From Mycobacterium ahvazicum (GTDB taxonomy: Bacteria; Actinomycetota; Actinomycetes; Mycobacteriales; Mycobacteriaceae): a stretch of 64,000 nucleotides of DNA. This document shows, piece after piece, positions 54,056-63,034 of this stretch. Below the pieces are notes generated by a model. That model did no database searches and was not told where the DNA came from. It worked only from the letters and a program-made list of their open reading frames with translations. The translations under genes were made by a program, and so were the position numbers. Numbering within the stretch: the stretch's first letter is position 1; the number at the start of each line of letters is the position of its first letter. Location of the stretch: NCBI RefSeq assembly GCF_900176255.2, contig NZ_FXEG02000004.1, forward strand, positions 1 through 64,000, in the 5' to 3' direction.

Positions 54056-56925
54056 CTGGTTGCCAGCAGCGGGATTGGCGCGGTGCTGTCGTCAGAATGC
54101 CGCCCGGGACGCGTCCTCGTGACGATTTTGAAGGTGTTCAGGGGCCACCAGAACCAGCGGCCGAGTGCCGCGGCGATCGATGGGGTCATGAACGCACGCA
54201 CGATCAACGTATCGACGACGAGGCCGATGCCGATGGTCATGCCCAGTTGGCCGATGACACGCAGGTCGCTGACGATCATTGACATCATGGTAAACGCGAA
54301 CACCATTCCAGCCGCGGTGACGACGCGTCCGGTTGCGCCCATACCTCGGATGATGCCGGTGTTGAGACCTGCGTGTATCTCCTCTTTGAGGCGAGAGACC
54401 ACAAGCAAGTTGTAGTCCGAGCCCACTGCCAGCAGGATAACGATGGACAGCGGGATTACGATCCATTGCACTCCCAAGCCCAGGATGTCTTGCCACAGCA
54501 GCACGGACAGCCCGCATGCGGTGCCCAGCGACGCGGCCACGGTGCCGACGATCACCAGTGCTGCCACCAGACTGCGGGTGATCACCAACATGATCGCGAA
54601 GATCAGGATCATCGACGCGATGACAGCGATCATCAGGTCGGTCTTGACGCCGTCCTGCATATCGGCGTACATCGACGCGGTGCCGGCAAGCGAAACCTTC
54701 GCGTTGGCTAGTGGGGTGCTCTTGACGGCGTCCGCCACGACACCTTTGAGGTCGCGGACGTGTGCGATGCCTTCGGTAGAGGCGGGGTCGCCCTGGTGGG
54801 TGATGATGAAGCGGATCGCTTTGCCGTCGGGCGAGACGAACATCTTCAGGCCACGTTTGAAATCGGGGTTTTGAAACACATCCGGTGGCAGGTAGAAGAA
54901 GTCGTCGTTCTTGGCCTGGTCGAAGTACAGGCCAATCTCGGTCGCGCCCTTGGCCAATTCCTGTTGCTGGGCCTGGGTGCCGGCCATGGTGCTGTGGGTC
55001 GCGATCATGAAGTCGCGCATCTTTGTCATCGAGTCGATGGTCGACCTCAGAATTGGCAACATCTGTGGCATCAACTGATCCATGCGGTCCAGATCGGTTG
55101 TGAGCCCCTGGATCTGGTCACTGAGCGCGTCGATGCCGTCGATGGTGTCGAAGATGGAGCGCAGTGACCAGCAGATCGGGATGTCGAAGCAGTGCTTCTC
55201 CCAATAGAAGTAGCTACGCAGTGGCCGGAAGAAATCCTCGAAGTCGGAGATGTTGTTGCGCAACTCCTTGGTGGTTTCCAGCATCTCGTGCGTGCGGCCG
55301 ACCATGCTGTGTGTGGTCGCGGTCAGCTCGGAGGTGATGGTGTACATGCGCTCCATGCTGGCGACGGTCCTGCTCATCTCGTCGGCCTGCTCGAGCATTT
55401 GAGCCGAGTTGTCGTTGTTGAACTTGGCGGCTTGCAGGGTGCCGGCGTTTTGCGCACCGAGCATGAACGGGATGGAACTGTGATCGATCGGTGCACCCAA
55501 TGGGCGGGTGATGGTCTGCACCCGGTCGATGCCCCGCATGTGTGCCACGTTCTTGGCGACCCGGTCGATGACAAGCATGTCCGCGGGGTCGCGCAGGTCG
55601 TGATCGGCCTGCAGCATCAACAATTCCGGGTTCATCCGAGCCTGGGAGAAGTGCCGGTCCGCGACGCCCATTGCGAGGTTGGCGGGCATGTCGGCGGGGG
55701 TGAACTTCTGGTCGTTGTATTGCGGTACGTAAGTCAGCAGGCTGACGAAGCCGATGACGGCGACCATGGTGGTCACAAAGATGATCGGGATCGGCCACCG
55801 GACGACCGCGGTGCCGACCCTGCGCCAACTCCGCGTCGAGAGTTCACGTTTGGCGTCGAGCAGACCAAATCTGGACCCCACCGTGAGAATCGCCGGTGCC
55901 AGCGTCAGCGCCGCGGCGATGACCACCAAGACCGACATCGCGCACGGCAAACCCATGGTATTGAAGTACGGCAGTCTGGTGAAGCTCAGGCACATGGTGG
56001 CACCCGCAATCGTCAAGCCGGAACCCAGAATAACGTGCGAGACACCGTGATAGGCCACGTAGAACGCGTCTTCGCGATCCAAGCCTTTCGATCTTTCCTC
56101 TTGATATCGGCCCAGCAGGAAGATCACATAGTCCGTTCCGGCGGCCAAGGCCAGCATGGTCACCATGCTCACCGCGTACGGGGTCAAACCGATGATGTGC
56201 AGGTAACCCGCTCCGGCTGTAACACCCTGTGCGGCAAAGAGTTCCAGCCCGATGATGACCATGGACACCAGCATCGTCACGACCGAGCGGTAGATGGCGA
56301 GCAGCATCACGACGATGACGGCGACCGACACCAACTCCATCGTCGCCATGCTTTGGTGCCCCGCGACGCTGGTATCGGCGTTGAGCACACTGTTGCCCGC
56401 GACATGGGCCTCGATACCCGGAGGCGCGGGCACCGAAGCGACGATCTGACGAACAGCAGCCACCGACTCATGGCTTTCACTAGTGCCCTGCGAGCCGTTG
56501 AGGAAGATCTGCACGTAGGCGGACTTGCCGTCCACGCTCTGCGAGCCCGCCGCGGTCAGCGGATCACTCCAGAAATCCTGAACGTTCTGCACATGCTGGT
56601 GATCGGCAGTCAGCTTCGCGACGATCTCGTCGTAGAACTTATGCGCGGAATCGCCGAGCTTGTCTTTCCCCTCGAGCACGACCATCGCCGAAGAATCCGA
56701 ATCGTACTGGTGAAAGACCTTGCCGATGTTCAGCATCGCCCGATAGGACGGCGCGTCGGTCGGGCTCATCGGCACCGACCGGCTCGCCGCGACGTCGTCG
56801 AGTGACGGGACCAGGATGCCCAGGCCGACCGCGACGAGCACCCAGAACACGATGATCGGCAGCGAGAAGACCCGGACCATCCGCCCCAAGAACGGACGAT
56901 GGGGCTTCGAATGTTGGATGCTCAT
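54052..56925 (-). CDS. MmpL family RND transporter (MmpL4/5-like)
   Basis: 957 residues from ATG 56925 (MSIQHSKPH), chosen because it overlaps the mmpS stop as ATGA; the frame opens slightly earlier. Twelve membrane segments with two large external loops, the second (about 380-720) coiled-coil rich. The proton-relay Asp-Tyr pairs are seen in GTDYVIFLLGRYQEE near residue 262 and GSDYNLLVVSRLKEE near the C-terminus. MmpL4/5 relatives with MmpS partners export siderophores or drugs. The substrate is not evident here. Confidence 0.93.
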   Translation of the reverse strand: MSIQHSKPHRPFLGRMVRVFSLPIIVFWVLVAVGLGILVPSLDDVAASRSVPMSPTDAPSYRAMLNIGKVFHQYDSDSSAMVVLEGKDKLGDSAHKFYDEIVAKLTADHQHVQNVQDFWSDPLTAAGSQSVDGKSAYVQIFLNGSQGTSESHESVAAVRQIVASVPAPPGIEAHVAGNSVLNADTSVAGHQSMATMELVSVAVIVVMLLAIYRSVVTMLVSMVIIGLELFAAQGVTAGAGYLHIIGLTPYAVSMVTMLALAAGTDYVIFLLGRYQEERSKGLDREDAFYVAYHGVSHVILGSGLTIAGATMCLSFTRLPYFNTMGLPCAMSVLVVIAAALTLAPAILTVGSRFGLLDAKRELSTRSWRRVGTAVVRWPIPIIFVTTMVAVIGFVSLLTYVPQYNDQKFTPADMPANLAMGVADRHFSQARMNPELLMLQADHDLRDPADMLVIDRVAKNVAHMRGIDRVQTITRPLGAPIDHSSIPFMLGAQNAGTLQAAKFNNDNSAQMLEQADEMSRTVASMERMYTITSELTATTHSMVGRTHEMLETTKELRNNISDFEDFFRPLRSYFYWEKHCFDIPICWSLRSIFDTIDGIDALSDQIQGLTTDLDRMDQLMPQMLPILRSTIDSMTKMRDFMIATHSTMAGTQAQQQELAKGATEIGLYFDQAKNDDFFYLPPDVFQNPDFKRGLKMFVSPDGKAIRFIITHQGDPASTEGIAHVRDLKGVVADAVKSTPLANAKVSLAGTASMYADMQDGVKTDLMIAVIASMILIFAIMLVITRSLVAALVIVGTVAASLGTACGLSVLLWQDILGLGVQWIVIPLSIVILLAVGSDYNLLVVSRLKEEIHAGLNTGIIRGMGATGRVVTAAGMVFAFTMMSMIVSDLRVIGQLGMTIGIGLVVDTLIVRAFMTPSIAAALGRWFWWPLNTFKIVTRTRPGRHSDDSTAPIPLLATR

Positions 56926-57356
56926 ACGGATTTCACCAAGCAGTAGATGAACGGTTTGACCAAGTCGGTGCTGGCCCGGTCGTCGCGCACGTCGCCGTCG
57001 ACCGTGACCCGGCATCGAAGGTCACTGACGTTTCGGTCACCCTGAGCCATGACGTTGGCCGACATCGAGGGCAGTGTCGTCACGATAGTGAACGACCAAG
57101 GCAGCGGCGTGTTTTCGATGAGGTGGGGTTGACCGTTCTCATCGAGGTAGTTGAGGTTCGCGGTGCCGCCGGACCCGCTGATTTCGTAGGTGATGTGCTT
57201 CGGGTTGAAGTTCGCGGTAATCCCTGACCCCTCAGCCGACTTCGGCGCTCGCGGTCCTGTAGACCCGTGAATGCGGACGATGGCGTAGGCGCCGAGCGCG
57301 ACCACGACAACAAGAACCATGGGGATCCAGAAGCGCTTCATCAGCCGGTACAACAC
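56922..57356 (-). CDS. MmpS family membrane protein
   Basis: 144 residues from GTG 57356; ATG 57338 would remove six. One N-terminal membrane anchor (WIPMVLVVVVALGAYAIVRI) and a beta-sandwich external domain with YEISGSGGTANLNYLDENGQPHLIENTPLPWSF typical of MmpS, then CRVTVDG and CLVKSV cysteines near the end. It is the adaptor for the MmpL protein encoded next, with which it overlaps (ATGA). Confidence 0.92.
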   Translation of the reverse strand: MLYRLMKRFWIPMVLVVVVALGAYAIVRIHGSTGPRAPKSAEGSGITANFNPKHITYEISGSGGTANLNYLDENGQPHLIENTPLPWSFTIVTTLPSMSANVMAQGDRNVSDLRCRVTVDGDVRDDRASTDLVKPFIYCLVKSV

Positions 57357-57700
57357 TGCATGCCCCCCCGCCCCCTGCTTCGTTCATTCAAGGCATGGCA
57401 GTCGAGTAGCCATGCCCCTCGCCATAACGGAACCCGAGTTCCATAACCGGACCGTCAGAAACTTACCCCACATACGGGCGGACACCCGCCCACGCGCGGT
57501 GAGCGGCGTCACCAAGGCTGGCCACGGCTGCCTGAAGCGCCGAGGCGGGAACGCCAAGTTCTACCACGACCGCACCGGCGAGACCTCGCCGAAAGGCCCG
57601 ATAGCCTGCGCTGATCCGCCGCGATCGGGGCGGTCAGCCAGCATCTGGCGTTGCTATGATTCAGATCACTAACTGAGGCAGTTTATGGCTGAACTCACAG
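57357..57700. promoter_or_regulatory. Upstream region of the mmpS-mmpL-tetR operon with inverted repeats
   Basis: A 344-nt stretch without a convincing gene. GGCATGGC (57392-57399) and GCCATGCC (57409-57416) form a perfect 8-bp inverted repeat with a 9-nt spacer, 36-60 nt before mmpS. GGAAC/GTTCC at 57429-57442 forms a second, flanked by two CCATAAC copies. Either could be the TetR operator. A 117-residue frame on the plus strand here lacks family features. Confidence 0.55.
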
Positions 57701-57925
57701 ATGGGGTGGTCAATGATCCGAAGGCAGAACCGTGCGGCGATCGTCGGTCGGGCCCCAGCCGCGGGGCCGCTGATCACTGCTCACCGGCTGTGGATAGGCA
57801 TGCTCTGGATGCTGTTCATAGCGGGGATCAGTGCGGTCTTTGTGACCGCCGCGCTCGGGCACGTGCTCGTGGCCATGATCATCGGTCTCATTACCGGCGC
57901 GTTCTTCGCCGGAATGGCCAGCTAA
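57701..57925 (+). CDS. Small two-helix membrane protein
   Basis: Up to 74 residues from ATG 57701, or 69 from the ATG at 57713. Two hydrophobic segments (about 29-48 and 50-70: IGMLWMLFIAGISAVFVTAA, HVLVAMIIGLITGAFFAGM) follow a basic N-terminus (RRQNRAAIVGRAP). I do not recognise a family. The composition is what a small inner-membrane protein would have, and the frame is clean. It could also be chance coding in a GC-rich region. Confidence 0.45.
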   Translation: MGWSMIRRQNRAAIVGRAPAAGPLITAHRLWIGMLWMLFIAGISAVFVTAALGHVLVAMIIGLITGAFFAGMAS

Positions 57926-58220
57926 CCGCTCTACCGTCGCGCGCTGCCGTAATCCGTTCGCGCGCAGAGCGCTTCGGTGGACCTCGGAACAGAACAGAAC
58001 TCGCGTCCGCCCTAACTAGCTGTTGCGGGCGATGACGTTGTAGGCGCCGGTTTCTGGGAAGCGGTGCCAGAGGACCGCCGAAAATAGCGGACACAGGTCA
58101 TGGATAACGCTGATACCCGCGACCGCACCCAAGGCACACTCTCCTGCCGGCACCGAGCCGAGGAAAGGCTGCACGGCATTCTTGGTTGACAACCTGCGCC
58201 AATTGTCGTACGAATGAGAC
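57926..58220. other. Intergenic region upstream of cyp130
   Basis: A 295-nt stretch with no supported gene; short minus-strand frames lack features. It probably contains the promoter of cyp130. I see no clear operator. Confidence 0.5.
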
Positions 58221-59462
58221 ATGTCTGCGGTTGTGTCTCATAACGCACCGGTCCTGTTCGCGCTTGCCAACGCCGACACCTGGCCGAACCCCTGGCCGAT
58301 GTACCGCGCGCTGCGCGACCACGACCCGGTGCACCATGTCGTTCCGCCGAAGCACCCCGACCAGGATTACTACGTGTTGTCCCGGCATGACGACGTGTGG
58401 GCTGCCGCCCGCGACCACGAGACGTTCTCCTCGGCCCAAGGCCTGACCGTCAACTACGGTGACCTGGAAATGATTGGGCTGCAAGACAACCCGCCGTTCG
58501 TGATGCAGGACCCGCCGGTTCACACCGAGTTTCGCAAACTGGTGTCGCGCGGGTTCACACCTCGCCAGGTGGAGGCGGTGGAGCCCAAGGTCCGGCAATT
58601 CGTCGTCGAGCGCCTCGAGGGGTTGCGCGCCCACGGCGGCGGCGACATCGTCGCCGAGCTGTTCAAGCCGCTGCCGTCGATGGTGGTCGCGCATTACCTC
58701 GGTGTGCCCGAAGAGGATTGGGCGCAATTCGACGGCTGGACTCAGGCCATCGTCGCGGCCAACACCGCCGACGGCGGCGTTGCGGGGGCATTGGAAACCG
58801 TCGGCGACGCGGTCGGATCGATGATGGCCTACTTCACCGGGCTGATCGAGCGCCGCCGGACCGAGCCGGGCGACGACACCATCTCGCACCTGGTCGCTGC
58901 CGGCGTGGGAGCCGACGGCGACATCTCGGGCACGCTGTCGATTCTGGCGTTCACCTTCACGATGGTCACCGGCGGCAACGACACCGTGACCGGCATGCTC
59001 GGCGGTTCGATGCCGCTGCTGCACCAGCGGCCCGATCAGCGAAAGCTGTTGGTGGACAACCCCGAACTCATCACCGATGCCGTCGAGGAGCTGTTGCGGC
59101 TGACCTCGCCGGTGCAGGGGTTGGCACGCACCACCACGCGCGACGTGGCGATCGGCGACACCACCATCCCGGCCGGTCGACGGGTGCTGCTGCTGTACGG
59201 CTCGGCCAACCGCGACGAACGTCAATACGGGCCATCCGCCGGCGAGTTCGACGTCACCCGCTGCCCGCGCAATATCCTGACCTTCAGCCACGGCGCCCAT
59301 CACTGCCTGGGCGCGGCGGCGGCACGAATGCAGTCGCGGGTCGCGCTGACCGAATTGCTGTCCCGCTGCCCGGATTTCGACGTCGACGAGGATTCGATCG
59401 AGTGGGCGGGCGGCAGCTACGTGCGGCGACCGGTGTCGGTGCCGATCACCGTGAAGTCCTGA
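58221..59462 (+). CDS. cyp130: Cytochrome P450 CYP130 (Rv1256c-like)
   Basis: 413 residues from ATG 58221 (Mtb 405), very like CYP130 in sequence (AETWPNPWPMYRALRDHDPVHH region conserved). I-helix GGNDTVTG, the ExxR motif in EELLRLTSP, and the heme-thiolate FSHGAHHCLGAAAARM near residue 355 are intact. It is a soluble monooxygenase; the Mtb enzyme binds azoles and N-demethylates some amines, while its natural substrate is unknown. The stop overlaps the TetR gene start (TGATG). Confidence 0.95.
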   Translation: MSAVVSHNAPVLFALANADTWPNPWPMYRALRDHDPVHHVVPPKHPDQDYYVLSRHDDVWAAARDHETFSSAQGLTVNYGDLEMIGLQDNPPFVMQDPPVHTEFRKLVSRGFTPRQVEAVEPKVRQFVVERLEGLRAHGGGDIVAELFKPLPSMVVAHYLGVPEEDWAQFDGWTQAIVAANTADGGVAGALETVGDAVGSMMAYFTGLIERRRTEPGDDTISHLVAAGVGADGDISGTLSILAFTFTMVTGGNDTVTGMLGGSMPLLHQRPDQRKLLVDNPELITDAVEELLRLTSPVQGLARTTTRDVAIGDTTIPAGRRVLLLYGSANRDERQYGPSAGEFDVTRCPRNILTFSHGAHHCLGAAAARMQSRVALTELLSRCPDFDVDEDSIEWAGGSYVRRPVSVPITVKS

Positions 59463-60040
59463 TGCCGGGTAACGACTGGCTTGCCTCGAGCCGCAGCGAG
59501 GCGGCGGTGGACCGCATCCTCGACGCGGCCGGGCAGCTCTACACCCAGCGCGACTCGAACTCGATCGGCATGAACGAAATCGCCAGGGCCGCAGGCTGTT
59601 CCCGCGCGACGCTGTACCGGTACTTCGACAACCGCGACGCGCTGCGCACCGCGTACATTCACCGCGAGACGCACCGGCTGGGCCGCGACATCATGGAGCG
59701 GACCGGCGGCATCGAGGACCCCCGCGAAAAGCTGGTGGCGAGCATTCTCGTCACGCTGGGCATGGTTCGCGAAAGCCCGGCGCTGGCGTCGTGGTTCGCC
59801 ACCACCCGTCCGCCGATCGGTGGCGAGCTGGCCGGACAGTCCGACGTGATCGCGGCCCTGGCGGCGGCGTTCCTGCATTCGCTGGGACGCGACGATCCCG
59901 CCGCCATCGAACGCCGAGCCCGTTGGACCGTGCGGGTGATCGTCTCGCTGCTGACCTATCCGGGACGCGACGCGCACGACGAGCGGGCGATGATCGAGGA
60001 ATTCGTCGTCCCGATCATCGCGCCGGTCGGCACCCGCTAG
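59462..60040 (+). CDS. TetR-family regulator of cyp130 (Rv1255c-like)
   Basis: 192 residues from ATG 59462, which shares its A with the cyp130 stop codon. The DNA-binding domain (about 15-60) has the helix-turn-helix GMNEIARAAGCSRATLYRYFDNRDALRTAYI. The C-terminal ligand domain is unspecific. Translational coupling to cyp130 suggests it senses a P450 substrate or product and represses the pair. Confidence 0.9.
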   Translation: MPGNDWLASSRSEAAVDRILDAAGQLYTQRDSNSIGMNEIARAAGCSRATLYRYFDNRDALRTAYIHRETHRLGRDIMERTGGIEDPREKLVASILVTLGMVRESPALASWFATTRPPIGGELAGQSDVIAALAAAFLHSLGRDDPAAIERRARWTVRVIVSLLTYPGRDAHDERAMIEEFVVPIIAPVGTR

Positions 60041-60173
60041 CTGGCAGCCGTCCCCTCCTCGTGTCGCTTGGAATCACCGAGAATGGGTGGGCGAGCTCGC
60101 CGCCAATCCGGCCCTCCACGGCTGCACAAGATCTTCAACAGGCGCCCACGTGCAGAAAGTAGCAGAACGCCGC

Positions 60174-60227
60174 CTTTTATAAAAGATGTCGAACGGCTAC
60201 ACTTTGAAAAGTTGTCGAACGACTACA
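60174..60227 (+). promoter_or_regulatory. Candidate hipBA operator-promoter region
   Basis: CTTTTATAAAAG (60174-60185) is a perfect 12-bp palindrome and AT-rich. It is followed by two direct copies of TGTCGAACGRCTACA at 60187-60201 and 60213-60227, 26 nt apart, the second ending 14 nt before hipB. This is a typical layout for toxin-antitoxin autorepression. Confidence 0.65.
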
Positions 60228-60241
60228 AGAGAGGCGCCAAG

Positions 60242-60562
60242 ATGCAGATCAAGACGATGGGCGATATCGGTGTACTCGTTCGTTCCGTGCGAACTGCCCG
60301 TGGGATGACCCAAGCTGACCTTGCCGCACGACTGAAGACAGGCCGTGACTGGGTCGTTCGCCTCGAGAAGGGGCACCCGCGACTCGAAGCGCAACGGGTA
60401 CTCGATGCACTGCGGGTCCTGGGGGTGAGCCTCGAGGCGACTGCACCGCAGGCTCACTCGAATGATCGCGCCAAACTTCAGCGAGGGGCTGGGCCCAAAG
60501 GGTCTGACTCCACTCGGACAGCTGATCCATTCGCCGCGCTGTTCGGAATGAAGAGCCCCTGA
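60242..60562 (+). CDS. hipB: HipB-type antitoxin / XRE regulator
   Basis: 106 residues from ATG 60242. A helix-turn-helix XRE domain (about 5-65): IGVLVRSVRTARGMTQADLAARLKTGRDWVVRLEKGHPRLEAQRVLDAL, then a charged disordered tail. HipB antitoxins bind the HipA kinase and repress their own promoter. The stop overlaps the hipA start (TGATG). The gene has no counterpart between Rv1255c and Rv1254 in Mtb, so it was probably acquired. Confidence 0.88.
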   Translation: MQIKTMGDIGVLVRSVRTARGMTQADLAARLKTGRDWVVRLEKGHPRLEAQRVLDALRVLGVSLEATAPQAHSNDRAKLQRGAGPKGSDSTRTADPFAALFGMKSP

Positions 60563-61881
60563 TGGCGAGCAGGGAGCTGCAGATCTACCTCGATGGAACA
60601 GCGGCTGGAACGCTGACTCAATCCAGTCAGGGCACTCTGGGGTTCTTCTACGATGACACGTACGTCGGCGGGGTCGAGCCGACCCCGCTGTCGCTATCGT
60701 TACCCGTGCAAGCGAATCGGCACCGCGACAAGGCAATTCGGATGTACCTTGAAGGCCTGCTCCCGGACAGTGAAGGTGTACGACAGCGTTGGGGCCGTCA
60801 GTACCACGTGTCCCCCAACAACCCCTTCGCCCTGCTTGCTCATGTCGGCCGGGACGCAGCGGGCGCAGTCCAGATACTGTCACCGGACGTCGATGCTACC
60901 GACGCGCAGGCTCGGAACGGCGATATTCAGTGGCTGAGTGAAGCCGATTTGGCGGACCTCGTCGAGGACGTCGCCACTCACCAAACCGATTGGGATCCCG
61001 GCAGGTTCGGGGGGCGGTGGAGCCTCCCGGGTGCGCAACCGAAGGTCGCGTTGTTCCGTGATCCCGCGTCCGGACAGTTCGGAATACCGCGCGACTCCAC
61101 ACCGACAACCGTCATCCTCAAGCCCGCCATCGCCCGTTACGCCCAGCACCACATCAACGAGACGCTGTGCCTGCGCGCTGCTCGCGAGGCTGGTCTGCTC
61201 GCCGCTGAATCCGAGGTGATGCAGATCGGTGACACCCAGGTGTTGGCATCGACTCGTTACGACCGCCTTCCCGACGAGACGGGATGGCACCGAGTCCACC
61301 AAGAAGACATGTGTCAGTCGCTATCGGTACACCCCAACCTGAAATATCAATCGGATGGCGGGCCCGGGGTCGGCGATATCGCAGATTTGCTGAGCAGGCT
61401 GCCAATTGAGGACCGAGACGTCAACGCGGAGCGCCTTTTCAAGGCCCTCGCATACAACGTCCTGATCGGTGGAACGGACGCCCACGCAAAGAATTATTCG
61501 CTCATCCTCATTGGCTCGCGCGCGCAAATATCACCGCTATACGATGTGGCTTCCGCTGCGCCGTACGACCAGCATGAACGCCTTCGGTCCTCGATGAAGA
61601 TCGGCGATCACTGGAAAATGCTGGACGTCACTAGTTCCGATTGGCGCAAAGTTGGACGCCGGCTGGGGATACCAGGGGATGAAGGAGTGGCCTGGGTGGA
61701 CGAACTCCGAGCAGCGCTCCCCGGCGCATTCGAACGCGCCGTACGGTCGCTGCCACCGACTGTCGAGGTTGCGGCGGCGCGGATGGCCGAGCGGATTCTC
61801 CAGCATGTCGAAGGAACATGGAAACCTAACGTGGATCGCCCAGACAGCTGGACAACCCGCGGGAGACGGCAACCTATCTAA
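60562..61881 (+). CDS. hipA: HipA-type Ser/Thr kinase toxin
   Basis: 439 residues, near E. coli HipA (440). The N-terminal HipA domain is followed by a kinase fold: Ser154 in SLPGAQPKVALF, equivalent to the E. coli Ser150 autophosphorylation loop; catalytic Asp306 and Asn311 in GTDAHAKNYSL; and the metal Asp328 in LYDVASA. All key residues are intact, so the toxin may be active. HipA relatives phosphorylate tRNA synthetases and induce persistence. It is coupled to hipB and converges on the acyltransferase gene with a 13-nt gap. Confidence 0.92.
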   Translation: MASRELQIYLDGTAAGTLTQSSQGTLGFFYDDTYVGGVEPTPLSLSLPVQANRHRDKAIRMYLEGLLPDSEGVRQRWGRQYHVSPNNPFALLAHVGRDAAGAVQILSPDVDATDAQARNGDIQWLSEADLADLVEDVATHQTDWDPGRFGGRWSLPGAQPKVALFRDPASGQFGIPRDSTPTTVILKPAIARYAQHHINETLCLRAAREAGLLAAESEVMQIGDTQVLASTRYDRLPDETGWHRVHQEDMCQSLSVHPNLKYQSDGGPGVGDIADLLSRLPIEDRDVNAERLFKALAYNVLIGGTDAHAKNYSLILIGSRAQISPLYDVASAAPYDQHERLRSSMKIGDHWKMLDVTSSDWRKVGRRLGIPGDEGVAWVDELRAALPGAFERAVRSLPPTVEVAAARMAERILQHVEGTWKPNVDRPDSWTTRGRRQPI

Positions 61882-61894
61882 AGCGGGATGTCAC

Positions 61895-63034
61895 TCAGCC
61901 CGGTACCCGGGTGAGGCGGTGCAGCAGCCACGCCAACGGGATCGTCACCACCAGCGTCGCGACGAACAGGTACAGCATCGGCCCGGTGTACACGTGGGCG
62001 CGCACGATGTAGACCATCGTGAACTCCATGGTGATCAGGTGGATCAGGAAGATCTCGTAGGAGATCTCGCCGAGCCACACCATCGGCCGGCTGGCCAGCA
62101 GCTGCCAGTACCAGCCGTAGCCCTCGAGCGCCAGCGGGGCCACCGCCAGAGTGGCGATCACCGCGTAGAACACCGTCTTGACGACCGCCTCCGGCGTCGA
62201 GGCCGGCGACGTGGTGGGCGCGCCGCCGATCGGGGTCGCGACGATGAAATAGCAGATGGCCGCCAACGGGATGGCCGCGAATGCGTAGCAGCGCACCCCC
62301 ATTGCCTGCAGCACCGCCAGCAACATGCCGCCCAGAAACCACGCCAGATAGGTCGGTAGCCACAGCCGGGCGCCATCGGCGAACCAATGATCGGTGTGCA
62401 CCAAGACCACCCATATCGGGCTGATCAACGACAGCGCCAACAGCGTGCCCACCAGCAACCGGGGCCGCCAGCGCCGCCGGCAGATCACCACCAACAGCAG
62501 GTACGCCAGAAACGGCAGGATGACGTAGAAGGACGCCTCGACCGCGAGGCTCCACATCTGGGTCAGGCCCTGATGCAGATACTTGCCGAGGTAGCCGTCG
62601 GTGTAGATCTGCGTCAACGTGAGATTGCGGATCAGCCCATGCCAGGAATGCCCGGGGTTGGGTCCGGCATCGCGGAAGTGGTACAGCACGTACGCGAACA
62701 GCACGGTGATGACGTAGGCCGGCATGATGCGCCGAACCCGGTGCCGCGCATAGCGACTCACCGAGGGTGACGGTCCACCGGTGACGGCGGCCTTCACCCA
62801 GGGACGGAACAGCAGAAAGCCGGACAGCACGAAGAAGATCGGCACGCCGATCTCCATCCGGGCGCCGACCAGGCCCCAATAGCCGTGCGTGTACTTGCCG
62901 GTGGTGTAGGCGGCGTGGGTGCCGACGACCAGGATCGCCGCGACCGCGCGGATACCGGTCAGGGAAGCGACCCGGTCGACGTGCGCGACAGCCTCGAGTC
63001 CGCCTTGGGCGTCCCGTTCGTCGGACAGGGTCAT
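61895..63034 (-). CDS. Membrane acyltransferase, OafA/acyltransferase-3 family (Rv1254-like)
   Basis: 379 residues from ATG 63034, overlapping the helicase stop (ATGA). About ten membrane segments. Family features: SLTGIRAVAAILVVGTHA near residue 24 (with the conserved His), GVPIFFVLSGFLLFRPW, YARHRVRRIMPAYV, and MWSLAVEASFYVILPF (conserved Glu). It would O-acylate a sugar or lipid at the membrane. The acceptor is unknown. Confidence 0.9.
   Translation of the reverse strand: MTLSDERDAQGGLEAVAHVDRVASLTGIRAVAAILVVGTHAAYTTGKYTHGYWGLVGARMEIGVPIFFVLSGFLLFRPWVKAAVTGGPSPSVSRYARHRVRRIMPAYVITVLFAYVLYHFRDAGPNPGHSWHGLIRNLTLTQIYTDGYLGKYLHQGLTQMWSLAVEASFYVILPFLAYLLLVVICRRRWRPRLLVGTLLALSLISPIWVVLVHTDHWFADGARLWLPTYLAWFLGGMLLAVLQAMGVRCYAFAAIPLAAICYFIVATPIGGAPTTSPASTPEAVVKTVFYAVIATLAVAPLALEGYGWYWQLLASRPMVWLGEISYEIFLIHLITMEFTMVYIVRAHVYTGPMLYLFVATLVVTIPLAWLLHRLTRVPG

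Noticed and set aside
55192..56805. 537-residue plus-strand frame
   Set aside because: Antisense to mmpL with no family features; the mmpL frame is unmistakable.
57319..57672. 117-residue plus-strand protein upstream of the small membrane gene
   Set aside because: No domain, signal peptide or ribosome site; it overlaps the inverted repeats upstream of mmpS.
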